This document shows, in pieces, positions 7,120-13,594 of a stretch of 14,006 nt of DNA (positions are counted from its first letter, which is position 1; each line of letters opens with the position of its first letter). A program made the translations under genes and the position numbers. The notes below the pieces were generated by a model. That model did not search any database, had not been told where the DNA came from, and was given only the letters and a program-made list of their open reading frames with translations. The stretch is from Desulfobacteraceae bacterium (GTDB taxonomy: Bacteria > Desulfobacterota > Desulfobacteria > Desulfobacterales > UBA11574), in the NCBI GenBank assembly GCA_030671225.1, contig DAOVAE010000006.1, positions 1 through 14,006 on the forward strand. The letters run 5' to 3'.

Positions 7120-7520
7120 AATCTGGACTCCTGTTTGACAGCCATGCACTCCTTGCTTTTTTTCAAAAAGAAAACGGGGCAAAAGTCGTTTACAATATTC
7201 TGGAAAAAAGCAGGCGACAGAGCATAGATCGTCTTATTTGTGTCATCAACTTGGGTGAAATCATCTATATGACGAAAAAGCTGTTTGGCGACAAAAAAAA
7301 ATTAGAACTACTAGGTCGCATTCATCAACTTTCTTTTAAGGTTCTCCCTGTTCCCGATTCCTTAGTTTATCAGGCTGCAGAAATTAAGGCTGAATATCCG
7401 ATTTCTTACGCCGACTGCCTTGTTGTGGCCTGCGCCCAAGAGCATGACGCCACCATCGTAACCGGAGATCCTGAATTCAAGCATGTTGAACATTTAGTGA
7501 GCATTGAGTGGATTCGATAA
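7116..7520 (+). CDS. vapC: PIN-domain ribonuclease toxin (VapC-like)
   Basis: A 134-residue PIN-domain RNase. The four conserved acidic residues of the active site are visible: D8 (LLFDSHALLAFF), E48 (VINLGEIIY), D100 (ISYADCLVVACA) and D118 (ATIVTGDPEF). VapC toxins cut tRNA or the sarcin-ricin loop of 23S rRNA; this target cannot be inferred here. It is complete, with no sign of decay, in contrast to the PIN fragment near 9640. The ATGA overlap with the antitoxin gene ensures coupled expression. Confidence 0.9.
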   Translation: MKSGLLFDSHALLAFFQKENGAKVVYNILEKSRRQSIDRLICVINLGEIIYMTKKLFGDKKKLELLGRIHQLSFKVLPVPDSLVYQAAEIKAEYPISYADCLVVACAQEHDATIVTGDPEFKHVEHLVSIEWIR

Positions 7521-7616
7521 CTTAAAAAGGGCAAGCTAAGTTTAGTTTATTGTAATCGTACGGAATATAAATAATATGCTATTTTTAATTATAAAAAGTT
7601 AGAAAAACGAGTAAGA

Positions 7617-7943
7617 ATGAGCAAGAAAAAACTCAAAATAATGGTATCCTCTACAGTGTATGGTTCAGAAAGTGATTTAGATGCCATTTACAGTATACTC
7701 GACGGGTTTGGTTATGAAGTAGTCATGTCTAAGGAAGGAAATGTTTATGTGCCTGCAGGTTACACACCAAAACAAGCCTGCTTAAAAGCCGTGGAGGATT
7801 GCGATCTGTTTTTTGGTATTGTATTCCCAAGATATGGCTCCGGTATAACGCATGAAGAATTCTTAAAAGCTGAGGAATTGAGGGAGCAATTGAAGGAGCA
7901 ACTAAGGGAAAAAAAGAAAAACTTGCTGCTCTTGTTGATGTAA
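7617..7943 (+). CDS. Short DUF4062-domain protein, probably C-terminally truncated
   Basis: Residues 5-80 match the DUF4062 pattern: KIMVSSTVYGSESDLDAIYS at the start, a GYEVVMSKEGNVYVP strand-turn, a CLKAVEDCDLFFGIVFPRYG segment and the GSGITHEEFLKA motif. As I recall, DUF4062 is a Rossmann-like, TIR-related domain found at the N terminus of larger proteins, often of about 190 residues or more and with NTPase or other partners in defence loci. Here the family match stops near residue 86 and the tail is a highly charged coil (ELREQLKEQLREKKK) ending in LLLLLM. This suggests truncation or a replaced end. A full-length function is therefore doubtful. It is 110 bp upstream of the AlbA_2 gene. 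Confidence 0.65.
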   Translation: MSKKKLKIMVSSTVYGSESDLDAIYSILDGFGYEVVMSKEGNVYVPAGYTPKQACLKAVEDCDLFFGIVFPRYGSGITHEEFLKAEELREQLKEQLREKKKNLLLLLM

Positions 7944-7962
7944 GAAAGACAGACAAGGGGTA

Positions 7963-7999
7963 AACTTGAGGCAAGTAGGACTTGCGGGACGTACATTAG
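7963..7999. repeat. Repeat copy 1, after the DUF4062 gene
   Basis: From AACTTG (7963) to GTACATTAG (7999), with the core GGACTTGCGG.ACGTACATTAG (7978-7999) matching 9478-9499 at 21 of 22 bases. In this copy GCAAGT (7971-7976) and ACTTGC (7980-7985) form a 6-bp stem with a 3-base loop. It begins 19 bases after the DUF4062 stop. It could be a REP-like element, a transcript-end structure or a recombination site; a partial third match, TCTTGCGGGGA, lies at 8012-8022. Confidence 0.75.
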
Positions 8000-8053
8000 A
8001 GCAGGGGGCGGTCTTGCGGGGAGTGAATATTTACAAATAGTGAAAGAAGAGTA

Positions 8054-9454
8054 ATGAAGAAAAGGGAATTTAAAGAACTTATTGAACAAGGCGAGGGTTA
8101 TTTTGTCGAATTTAAAGAACAGATCGGTGTAGGTCTCGATAAAGAGATGGTTGCTTTTGCAAATGCCTCTGGGGGAAAGATTGTCATAGGGGTGACGGAT
8201 AGAGATAAAATTATCGGATGCACAACCGACAATACAGTACGATCTAAAATTCAGGATATTGCCAATAACTGTGATCCCCGGATTCCGATACATATCGAAA
8301 CAGTGCGGTACGAAGGCGTAAAACTGCTTGTTGTTTCAGTAGATGAAAGTTTCGATAAGCCTTTGCGTTGCTCAAAGGGTTTCTTTTTAAGAGAGGGGCC
8401 TAATTCTCAGAAATTGACAAGAAATGAAATATTAGCACTTGCTGCTGGCGCGGAAAAATTCAAATTTGATATGCAGCCATGCAGAAGTTTCAATTATCCT
8501 GAAGATTTTAAGGACACAAAATGGCGCCATTTTTTAGATACAACAGGAATTGCTCCTCCTGAAAACAGTGAAGATTTACTGACAAATTTAGGCTTTGCAG
8601 AAGATAAAGCAGGATTTCGGATTACAAATGCCGGAGCGCTTTTTTTCGGCAGGGATATTGAATCTCATATTCGTCACAACTTTATTACCTGTGTGCTTTT
8701 TAAAGGTACTACCAAAACAAAGATACTTGATCGGAAGGATTTTAAGGTTGATCTACTTTCTAACTATGAAAATGCATTTCGCTTTTTACAGCAGCACCTC
8801 AAATTTGAGTACTTAATTGAAGATGGAGGGCCTCGAAAAGAAATTCCGGAAATTCCCCTAGAAGTTTTACGGGAGGGGCTTGTAAATGCAATTGTCCATC
8901 GAGATTATTATGAGGAAGGCGCTGGCATCCTTGTTGAAATCTACGACAACCGTGTGGAAATAATCAATCCCGGCTGCCTTCTTTTTGACAAAAGTAAGTT
9001 TGGAAAGCTGAGTGTAGCGCGAAATCCTATAATATTCGATGCGTTTTATCGACTTGGGATCACCGAGAAAATCGGCTCCGGTATTAATAGAATGCGTGAA
9101 GCTATGACTGAAAGGGGTATTAAAATTGCGTTTGATACAGAGGACTTTTTTATTGTAACCTTAACAAGGCCGGAAACTACACAAAAAGAAGTTACCCCCC
9201 AAGTTATCCCCCAAGTTACCCCCCAAGCTTTGAGTGATGTTGAATTGAGGATATTAGGATTTTGCCATGAAGAGAGATCAGCTTCAGAGATCATAAATTT
9301 CACAGGAATGAATCCGGATTATATTCGGAAAGATATCATTCCCAAATTGATTAAAAAGGGCTTTTTGGTTTTAACAATACCGAATAAACCGAGAAGCCCT
9401 CACCAAAAGTATATCCTCACAGAAGCGGTAATGAAACATGTCAAAACAATGTAG
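8054..9454 (+). CDS. Schlafen AlbA_2 / HATPase-domain protein
   Basis: The 466 residues divide into an N-terminal Schlafen AlbA_2 domain (about 15-125, with EFKEQIGVGLDKEMVAFANA and GGKIVIGVTDRD), a middle region, an HATPase_c_4-type ATP-binding domain (about 270-370, with the N-box-like EGLVNAIVHRDYYE, DNRVEIINPG and IGSGINRM), a short linker of three near-identical 4-residue units (380-391) and a C-terminal winged-helix-like segment (about 395-460). Proteins of this architecture are often annotated as ATP-binding or transcriptional regulators. Some AlbA_2 proteins occur in phage-defence contexts, and here a DUF4062 gene lies just upstream. Substrate and partners are unknown. A purine-rich GAAGAG precedes the ATG. 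Confidence 0.88.
   Translation: MKKREFKELIEQGEGYFVEFKEQIGVGLDKEMVAFANASGGKIVIGVTDRDKIIGCTTDNTVRSKIQDIANNCDPRIPIHIETVRYEGVKLLVVSVDESFDKPLRCSKGFFLREGPNSQKLTRNEILALAAGAEKFKFDMQPCRSFNYPEDFKDTKWRHFLDTTGIAPPENSEDLLTNLGFAEDKAGFRITNAGALFFGRDIESHIRHNFITCVLFKGTTKTKILDRKDFKVDLLSNYENAFRFLQQHLKFEYLIEDGGPRKEIPEIPLEVLREGLVNAIVHRDYYEEGAGILVEIYDNRVEIINPGCLLFDKSKFGKLSVARNPIIFDAFYRLGITEKIGSGINRMREAMTERGIKIAFDTEDFFIVTLTRPETTQKEVTPQVIPQVTPQALSDVELRILGFCHEERSASEIINFTGMNPDYIRKDIIPKLIKKGFLVLTIPNKPRSPHQKYILTEAVMKHVKTM
9191..9226 (+). repeat. Three tandem 12-bp repeats inside the AlbA_2 gene
   Basis: Three consecutive units of GTTA[C/T]CCCCCAA occupy 9191-9226 and encode VTPQ-VIPQ-VTPQ. Only one base differs in the middle copy. 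Since 12 is a multiple of 3, gain or loss of units by slippage would change linker length between the ATPase and winged-helix domains without breaking the frame. C-runs of six or five add further slippage risk. Confidence 0.85.
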
Positions 9455-9468
9455 AATCAGAGCAAGAG

Positions 9469-9499
9469 AACTTGGGCGGACTTGCGGTACGTACATTAG
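9469..9499. repeat. Repeat copy 2, after the AlbA_2 gene
   Basis: Starts with AACTTG (9469) and ends with the core GGACTTGCGGTACGTACATT.. (9478-9499), 21 of 22 bases identical to the copy at 7978-7999. It starts 14 bases after the AlbA_2 stop, almost the same placement as copy 1 has after the DUF4062 gene. Five bases of copy 1 (AAGTA) are missing before the core. Confidence 0.75.
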
Positions 9500-9587
9500 T
9501 TTATAAGTTGACGTGGTAATTGAACTGAAGAACGTAGTTGACTTAAGAACGGTGCCGGCGCTTGAATTGTGAATCAACGGCATTTTT

Positions 9588-9633
9588 CCAAACAGTGTCT
9601 GGAATATTTCAGAAAAGCCAGACAGTGTCTGGC
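9588..9633. repeat. Two copies of a palindromic CAGTGTCTGG motif
   Basis: CCA[A/G]ACAGTGTCTGG occurs at 9588-9602 and 9618-9632, 30 bases apart. The second is part of a perfect 17-bp palindrome GCCAGACAGTGTCTGGC (9617-9633, centre G); the first has one mismatched pair. They lie just upstream of the PIN fragment and might be a binding site for a dimeric regulator, for instance the lost antitoxin, or a small repeat element. Confidence 0.65.
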
Positions 9634-9635
9634 AT

Positions 9636-9749
9636 TTTGTTGCACAAAAAGCAGCCCAACTTCGCGCAAACTATAATTTGTTCCTAGCGGATGCTTTACA
9701 GCTTGCCGTTGCACTTACCGTCGATTGTGATTCTATAAGGAAAAAGTAA
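9636..9749 (+). pseudogene. PIN-toxin C-terminal fragment
   Basis: A short open frame ends in TAA (9747-9749) and reads ..VAQKAAQLRANYNLFLADALQLAVALTVDCDS. The pattern [AQ]LRAxYxLxxxDALQLAVALxxxCD matches the helix with the third conserved aspartate of VapC-type PIN domains. The N-terminal two-thirds with D and E of the active site and the final LTND-like strand are missing, so this is a remnant and cannot be a working nuclease. It sits in the same orientation as the intact vapC 2.1 kb upstream but is not a close copy of it. The stop overlaps the ATG of the next gene by one base (TAATG). Confidence 0.6.
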
Positions 9750-10078
9750 TGCAAAGATACACAAAAGCGTAACGGAAAAGGCTGCGTGAACTGGCCGGTA
9801 CTGCTAATGAACGCGAGCTTGATCACGAAATGGAAAGACTCTATCAGCATTTTGAAAGCTGGCGTGACAAGAAGATAAGCTGCTTTGAGCTCAGTGATTT
9901 GATTCACACGTTTCATCAAGGTGCCTCAAGAGAAATATGGAAAATGTATACCTATTCCGATCCGGATACAGCGGTTTCCAGGGCCGTTGCACTCGGTCTT
10001 TTGAAAAAGGAAGAGATACCGGAAAACTTGCTGGATATTCTGGATTTGAATATTGGATTTTTCACCGATCCTGATTAA
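9749..10078 (+). pseudogene. Small conserved gene broken by an in-frame TAA at codon 8
   Basis: An ATG at 9749, after AAGGAAAAAG, opens MQRYTKA, then TAA (9770-9772), then RKRLRELAGTANERELDHEM in the same frame, running on to a stop at 10078. The part before and after the stop belongs together: I recall a family of about 110 residues starting [M][K/Q]RYTK.QR..LRELAG.A.EREL, followed by FELSDLIHTFHQGASREIWK. A single base change CAA to TAA explains the break. An internal ATG at 9830 would yield 82 residues without the N-terminal part. Either the gene is dead, translation restarts internally, or the base is a sequencing error. Function unknown; arfB follows after 18 bp. Confidence 0.65.
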
Positions 10079-10096
10079 CCTTAGGGCAGGTAAATA

Positions 10097-10522
10097 ATGA
10101 TTCAGATAACCACAGACATATCAATTGATGAAAAAGAAATAAAAATGGATTTTATCCGTGCATCAGGTCCGGGGGGACAGAACGTTAATAAAGTTGCTTC
10201 AGCTGTACAGTTGCGATTTGATGTTTATGGTTCTCCATCTTTGCCGGATGATGTACGTAAAAGACTTACCCTTTTGTCAGGAAACAGGATCAATGAAGAC
10301 GGTATTCTAATAATAGACGCCAGAAGATTCCGCACGCAGAATCGTAACCGTCAGGATGCAATTGACAGGCTGATCGATCTAATACGCAAATCAACGATCA
10401 AACCAAAAAAACGCTTAAAAACAAAACCTTCCGTCGCGTCAAAAAGACGTATACAGGAAGATAAGCGTCGCCGCAGTAAAAGAAAACGTATGAGAGGTCC
10501 GGTTCGAGATATTGAAGATTAG
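10097..10522 (+). CDS. arfB: Alternative ribosome-rescue factor ArfB (peptidyl-tRNA hydrolase)
   Basis: ArfB enters ribosomes stalled at mRNA ends and hydrolyses the peptidyl-tRNA. The 141-residue product has the release-factor signature ASGPGGQNVNKVASAVQLRF with the catalytic GGQ at 26-28, and a lysine/arginine-rich C-terminal tail (about 107-137, e.g. KRRIQEDKRRRSKRKR) that in ArfB enters the empty mRNA channel. Lack of the codon-recognition domains sets it apart from RF1/RF2. A GGGCAGG before the ATG may be its ribosome binding site. It is 18 bp after the small broken gene; repeat element B follows 11 bp after its stop. Confidence 0.93.
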   Translation: MIQITTDISIDEKEIKMDFIRASGPGGQNVNKVASAVQLRFDVYGSPSLPDDVRKRLTLLSGNRINEDGILIIDARRFRTQNRNRQDAIDRLIDLIRKSTIKPKKRLKTKPSVASKRRIQEDKRRRSKRKRMRGPVRDIED

Positions 10523-10533
10523 TATTGTCAGTC

Positions 10534-10680
10534 TCGTAAAAAGTCATGAATTCAACTATAGATGGCTAAGTAAAAAGGTTCATATACAAGGCGTAGAATT
10601 TTTTCAGGAACGAGGCCATACATGTAGTATGCCGAGTGTCTGAAAAAATACTACAACGCAGTAGATGGGACTTTTTACGA
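10534..10680. mobile_element. Structured repeat B (MITE-like, 12-bp terminal inverted repeats)
   Basis: TCGTAAAAAGTC (10534-10545) and GACTTTTTACGA (10669-10680) are perfect terminal inverted repeats. A second GTAAAAAG lies inside at 10570-10577, preceded by GATGG, as though the left end were duplicated. Inside, ATTTTTTCAG pairs with CTGAAAAAAT and GGCCATAC with GTATGCC, forming a long hairpin. CAAGGC (10587-10592) and AACGCAGTAGAT (10655-10666) are the same boxes as in repeat A. No coding frame is present, so any movement would need a transposase elsewhere. TCAGT occurs on both sides (10528-10532, 10686-10690) but not directly abutting, so a target duplication is unproven. It may also act as an arfB terminator. 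Confidence 0.75.
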
Positions 10681-10724
10681 CGCCATCAGTATTTACATAG
10701 GCAAAAAGAGTGGTTTAAGGTTTT

Positions 10725-11096
10725 ATGATGATAAACGAGCGACAGACATTTGGCAAAGAAAGTGAGTCCATAGCCGTCAGGCACCTTAAAAAAAACGGAT
10801 ACAAAATTCTGGAACAAAATTACCGTAACAAGCTGGGAGAGATCGATATTATTGCAAAAGACAAGGGTACGCTGGTCTTTGTGGAGGTCAAAGCAAGAAA
10901 ATCCGGTCTTTTCGGAAATCCCAAATGGGCTGTAACTCCTAAAAAGCAGCGTAAAATTTCGATGGTGGCACTCTACTATCTTAAAGCCACAAAACAGCAT
11001 AATGTAAAAGCAAGGTTTGATGTGGTAAGCATAGTTTCTGCAGAAGAAAACCCTTGCATAGAGATCGTTAAAAATGCCTTCGAACTCGCATATTGA
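10725..11096 (+). CDS. yraN: YraN family (UPF0102) endonuclease-like protein
   Basis: The 123-residue product has the UPF0102 layout: GKESESIAVRHLKKNGYKIL, then NYRNKLGEIDIIAKD and LVFVEVKARKSGLFGNP, and finally QRKISMVALYYL. The GEID..VEVKAR pair is the PD-(D/E)XK nuclease-fold signature, and a role in DNA processing is presumed but unproven. ATG at 10725 and ATG at 10728 are both possible; the AAGG at 10717-10720 suits the second better. It overlaps rsmI by 23 bp, a common neighbour. Confidence 0.92.
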   Translation: MMINERQTFGKESESIAVRHLKKNGYKILEQNYRNKLGEIDIIAKDKGTLVFVEVKARKSGLFGNPKWAVTPKKQRKISMVALYYLKATKQHNVKARFDVVSIVSAEENPCIEIVKNAFELAY

Positions 11097-11946
11097 TGAA
11101 ACAGGCGCACTTTATGTGGTTGCCACTCCCATAGGGAACAGGGACGATATCACCATAAGAGCTCTTAATATCCTCGGGCAGGTTGATCTTGTAGCTGCAG
11201 AAGATACAAGACATACAGGCAGGTTGCTGGCACATCACAATATCAAATGCCGTATGATCTCTTTTCATGAACATAATGAAAGAGAGCGTACACCGGATCT
11301 TATTAACAGACTCAAAGCCGGATCATCGGTGGCTCTCGTATCAAATGCAGGAACACCATCAGTGTCTGACCCCGGCTACAGGCTTGTAAAAGAAGCTATT
11401 GATAGCGATATTAGAGTCATTCCCATACCTGGTGTATCTGCTGCTATTACCGCGCTCTGCGTAGCAGGAATGCCAACCGATTCCTTTGTTTTTGTGGGAT
11501 TCCCTGCCAAGAAAAAGGCCAGGCGACTCAATCAGCTAAACGACCTTGCCGGTGAACACAGAACCATCGTATTTTATGAATCTCCAAGACGTATTTCGAC
11601 CTTTCTTGAAGAAATTATAGATATTATGGGTGACCGATATGGTGTCCTTGCCAGGGAGATGACCAAGCTACATGAAGAATTCATTAGGGGCTTATTATCT
11701 GAAATTCTTTCCAGCTTGAATGCACGACCGGCAATAAAAGGCGAATGCACTCTTTTAGTTTCGGGATGTGAAGAAAACAAAGAAGTTTCTCTTAAGACAG
11801 TTAGAACTGAGATAATTAAAGCGCTGGAGAAAAAAGAAAACAGACTGTCCGAGATTGCCAAAGCTGTTGCCGAAAAACATGGTCTTTCTAAAAACAAGGT
11901 GTATGAAGAGGCCTTGAAGTTAAAGCACAAGATGCAGAGCGCATAG
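11074..11946 (+). CDS. rsmI: 16S rRNA (cytidine-1402-2'-O)-methyltransferase RsmI
   Basis: RsmI adds the 2'-O-methyl group of C1402 in 16S rRNA, in the P-site decoding region. The 290-residue protein shows the tetrapyrrole-methylase fold segments LYVVATPIGNRDDITIRAL (13-31), AAEDTRHTGRLL (41-52), SNAGTPSVSDPG (90-101) and PGVSAAITAL, plus FYESPRR and the C-terminal helical region. The start lies inside yraN, overlapping it by 23 bp, which suggests coupling. No nearer in-frame ATG exists. Its stop is 16 bp before the phosphopantetheinyl transferase gene. Confidence 0.96.
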   Translation: MPSNSHIDETGALYVVATPIGNRDDITIRALNILGQVDLVAAEDTRHTGRLLAHHNIKCRMISFHEHNERERTPDLINRLKAGSSVALVSNAGTPSVSDPGYRLVKEAIDSDIRVIPIPGVSAAITALCVAGMPTDSFVFVGFPAKKKARRLNQLNDLAGEHRTIVFYESPRRISTFLEEIIDIMGDRYGVLAREMTKLHEEFIRGLLSEILSSLNARPAIKGECTLLVSGCEENKEVSLKTVRTEIIKALEKKENRLSEIAKAVAEKHGLSKNKVYEEALKLKHKMQSA

Positions 11947-11962
11947 CGCAAGGCGTATTAAT

Positions 11963-12574
11963 ATGGATACAATCCGAAACCCGATTCTTTACCCGGTAAT
12001 TCTTGCTGTTCCAGATAAAGAACAAAAACTTACAGGCAGGGAAAAGGTTGCAAATTTAAGCAATCATGCCAGAAGAGCGCTTGAAATATCCGCCCAAAAA
12101 AGTTGTATTGAATTAGGCGATTTAACAAAGAACGAAAATGGTGCTCCCCTCCCCTTTGGTGGAAATTACTGGTCTTTGACCCACAAGCCTAGATATGTCG
12201 GGGGCGTGATTGCCCCAACACAGATCGGTATCGATATCGAGAAAATCCGGCCTTGTTCAAAGGCTCTTTTCAGAAAAACGGCCAATGAAAGTGAATGGGG
12301 CCTTTCAGACGCGGATTCGTTTAAGCTTTTTTTTCGATACTGGACATCAAAAGAATCGGTGTTAAAGGCTTCTGGAACAGGTATCAGGGATCTTTCAAAG
12401 TGCCGCATCGTTCAGATCATCGACCATAACCATCTGGTTATAAATTACGAAGACCGGAAGTGGTTTATAGAACACTTTTATTTTGACGGACATATTGCAT
12501 CTGTTGTAAAGAACGATTTTGACGTTGAATGGACGATTGAACCTACCACAAAGTCGCTTCCAGCACTATTATGA
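11963..12574 (+). CDS. 4'-phosphopantetheinyl transferase superfamily protein
   Basis: Transfers the phosphopantetheine arm of CoA to a carrier-protein serine. The 203-residue product has SLTHKPRYVGGVIA, the metal-binding GIDIEKI (D91, E93) and the FRYWTSKESVLKASGTGI helix (W127, K130, E131, K135), the two defining motifs of the Sfp/AcpT group. Length and motif spacing are typical of Sfp-like rather than AcpS-like (about 120 aa) enzymes. The target (fatty-acid ACP or a secondary-metabolite carrier) cannot be told; no carrier gene is nearby. A short AAGG precedes the ATG. The stop overlaps the next start (ATGA). Confidence 0.9.
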   Translation: MDTIRNPILYPVILAVPDKEQKLTGREKVANLSNHARRALEISAQKSCIELGDLTKNENGAPLPFGGNYWSLTHKPRYVGGVIAPTQIGIDIEKIRPCSKALFRKTANESEWGLSDADSFKLFFRYWTSKESVLKASGTGIRDLSKCRIVQIIDHNHLVINYEDRKWFIEHFYFDGHIASVVKNDFDVEWTIEPTTKSLPALL

Positions 12575-13509
12575 CTCAATATAACGGTTTAATAGAAAAT
12601 CAGGAACTCCCCTTTTTAGCCGCCGTCTTTACCGTATTTCTGTGCGCATTATTCGGTGCCAATGCCGTTGCTATTAAAATCAGTTTTTCCGGACTGGGGG
12701 TGTTCACCACCGCAGGGCTACGTTTCAGTATGGCCTCGGTAGCGGTTTTTATATGGGCTCTAATTACCGGCAGATCCTTAAAAATCAAGAAGGGGCAGAT
12801 TCATCAGTTACTGATTATCTCCGGTATTTTTACTGTTCAACTATCTTTGTTCTATCTGGGACTCAGCAAAAGCAATGCTTCCCGAGCAACCCTGCTGGTC
12901 AATCTTCAACCTTTTTTTACCCTTTTTCTGGCACATTATTTCATTCCAGGAGACCGGATTACCAGAAGAAAAACCCTGGGCATATTAATGGGATTTGCCG
13001 GTGTAGCCTTTGTGTTTCTGGAAAAAAAAGGTGTTACATCCGATTTTCGTATCGGGGATCTAATAATCCTTGTCGCAGCTTTTCTCTGGTCATGCAGCGC
13101 GGTTTATACCAAAAGGATTATATCTGCCTTTAAACCTTTTCATATGGTGCTTTATCCCATGATATTGTCTACTCCTTTCTTTTTTCTTGAAGGGTTTTTA
13201 TGGGATAAAAGCATGATTGCCCATTTGGATGCAGCTATTTTGTGTGCTCTTTTATATCAGGGACTTGTAACAGCTTCTTTTTGTTTTGTTGCCTGGTTTA
13301 CCCTGTTACAAAAATACGGTGCCGTATCACTTCATTCTTTTATCTTCATTATGCCGGTTTCAGGGGTTGTGCTGGGAGGACTCGTCCTTGGAGAACCGAT
13401 TACGGTCAATCTTCTTATGGCCCTGTTGTTGATCGTGTCAGGTATTCTGTTGGTTAACTTCAAACAGAAAAAACCAATACCACTGTTCCCTCTTGGAAGA
13501 AATGTTTAA
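12571..13509 (+). CDS. EamA/DMT-family transporter
   Basis: An inner-membrane protein of 312 residues with about ten hydrophobic segments arranged as two EamA repeats. Visible landmarks are GANAVAIKISFSGLGVFTTA near the first helices, FYLGLSKSNASRATLLVNLQ in repeat one, and the repeat-two LWSCSAVYTKRII and SGVVLGGLVLGEPI. Substrate unknown (DMT exporters carry amino acids, nucleosides or other metabolites). The start overlaps the phosphopantetheinyl transferase stop by 4 bp, so the two are co-translated, though a shared function is not implied. Confidence 0.9.
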   Translation: MTQYNGLIENQELPFLAAVFTVFLCALFGANAVAIKISFSGLGVFTTAGLRFSMASVAVFIWALITGRSLKIKKGQIHQLLIISGIFTVQLSLFYLGLSKSNASRATLLVNLQPFFTLFLAHYFIPGDRITRRKTLGILMGFAGVAFVFLEKKGVTSDFRIGDLIILVAAFLWSCSAVYTKRIISAFKPFHMVLYPMILSTPFFFLEGFLWDKSMIAHLDAAILCALLYQGLVTASFCFVAWFTLLQKYGAVSLHSFIFIMPVSGVVLGGLVLGEPITVNLLMALLLIVSGILLVNFKQKKPIPLFPLGRNV

Positions 13510-13594
13510 ACAGGATTATACGAATGCGATATTTTTTTCGTAACACTTTAGCTTTTTGAAAGTATTACAGTTTCCGGCATAAACTTTAATTATT

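Noticed and set aside
7963-8022. Possible CRISPR or tandem array from the recurring CTTGCGG motif
   Set aside because: Only one full copy and one short partial match occur here, with no regular spacing; the second full copy is 1.5 kb away.
7760-8293. 177-codon minus-strand frame beginning near the AlbA_2 N terminus
   Set aside because: It lies antisense to the DUF4062 and AlbA_2 genes, which have recognised domains; its composition (cysteine-, phenylalanine- and serine-rich) is typical of an antisense shadow.
9371-9583. Short minus-strand frame across repeat copy 2
   Set aside because: Like the one across copy 1 it starts MYVPQV because both read the same repeat; this reflects repeat sequence, not a gene family.
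9588-9633. Rho-independent terminator
   Set aside because: The palindromes are followed by CATTTTG, which is too short a T-run, and the symmetric 15-17-bp shape fits a binding site or repeat better.
9749-9829. Stop-codon recoding (selenocysteine or pyrrolysine) at codon 8
   Set aside because: The codon is TAA, whereas selenocysteine uses TGA and pyrrolysine TAG; a plain mutation or error is the simpler reading.
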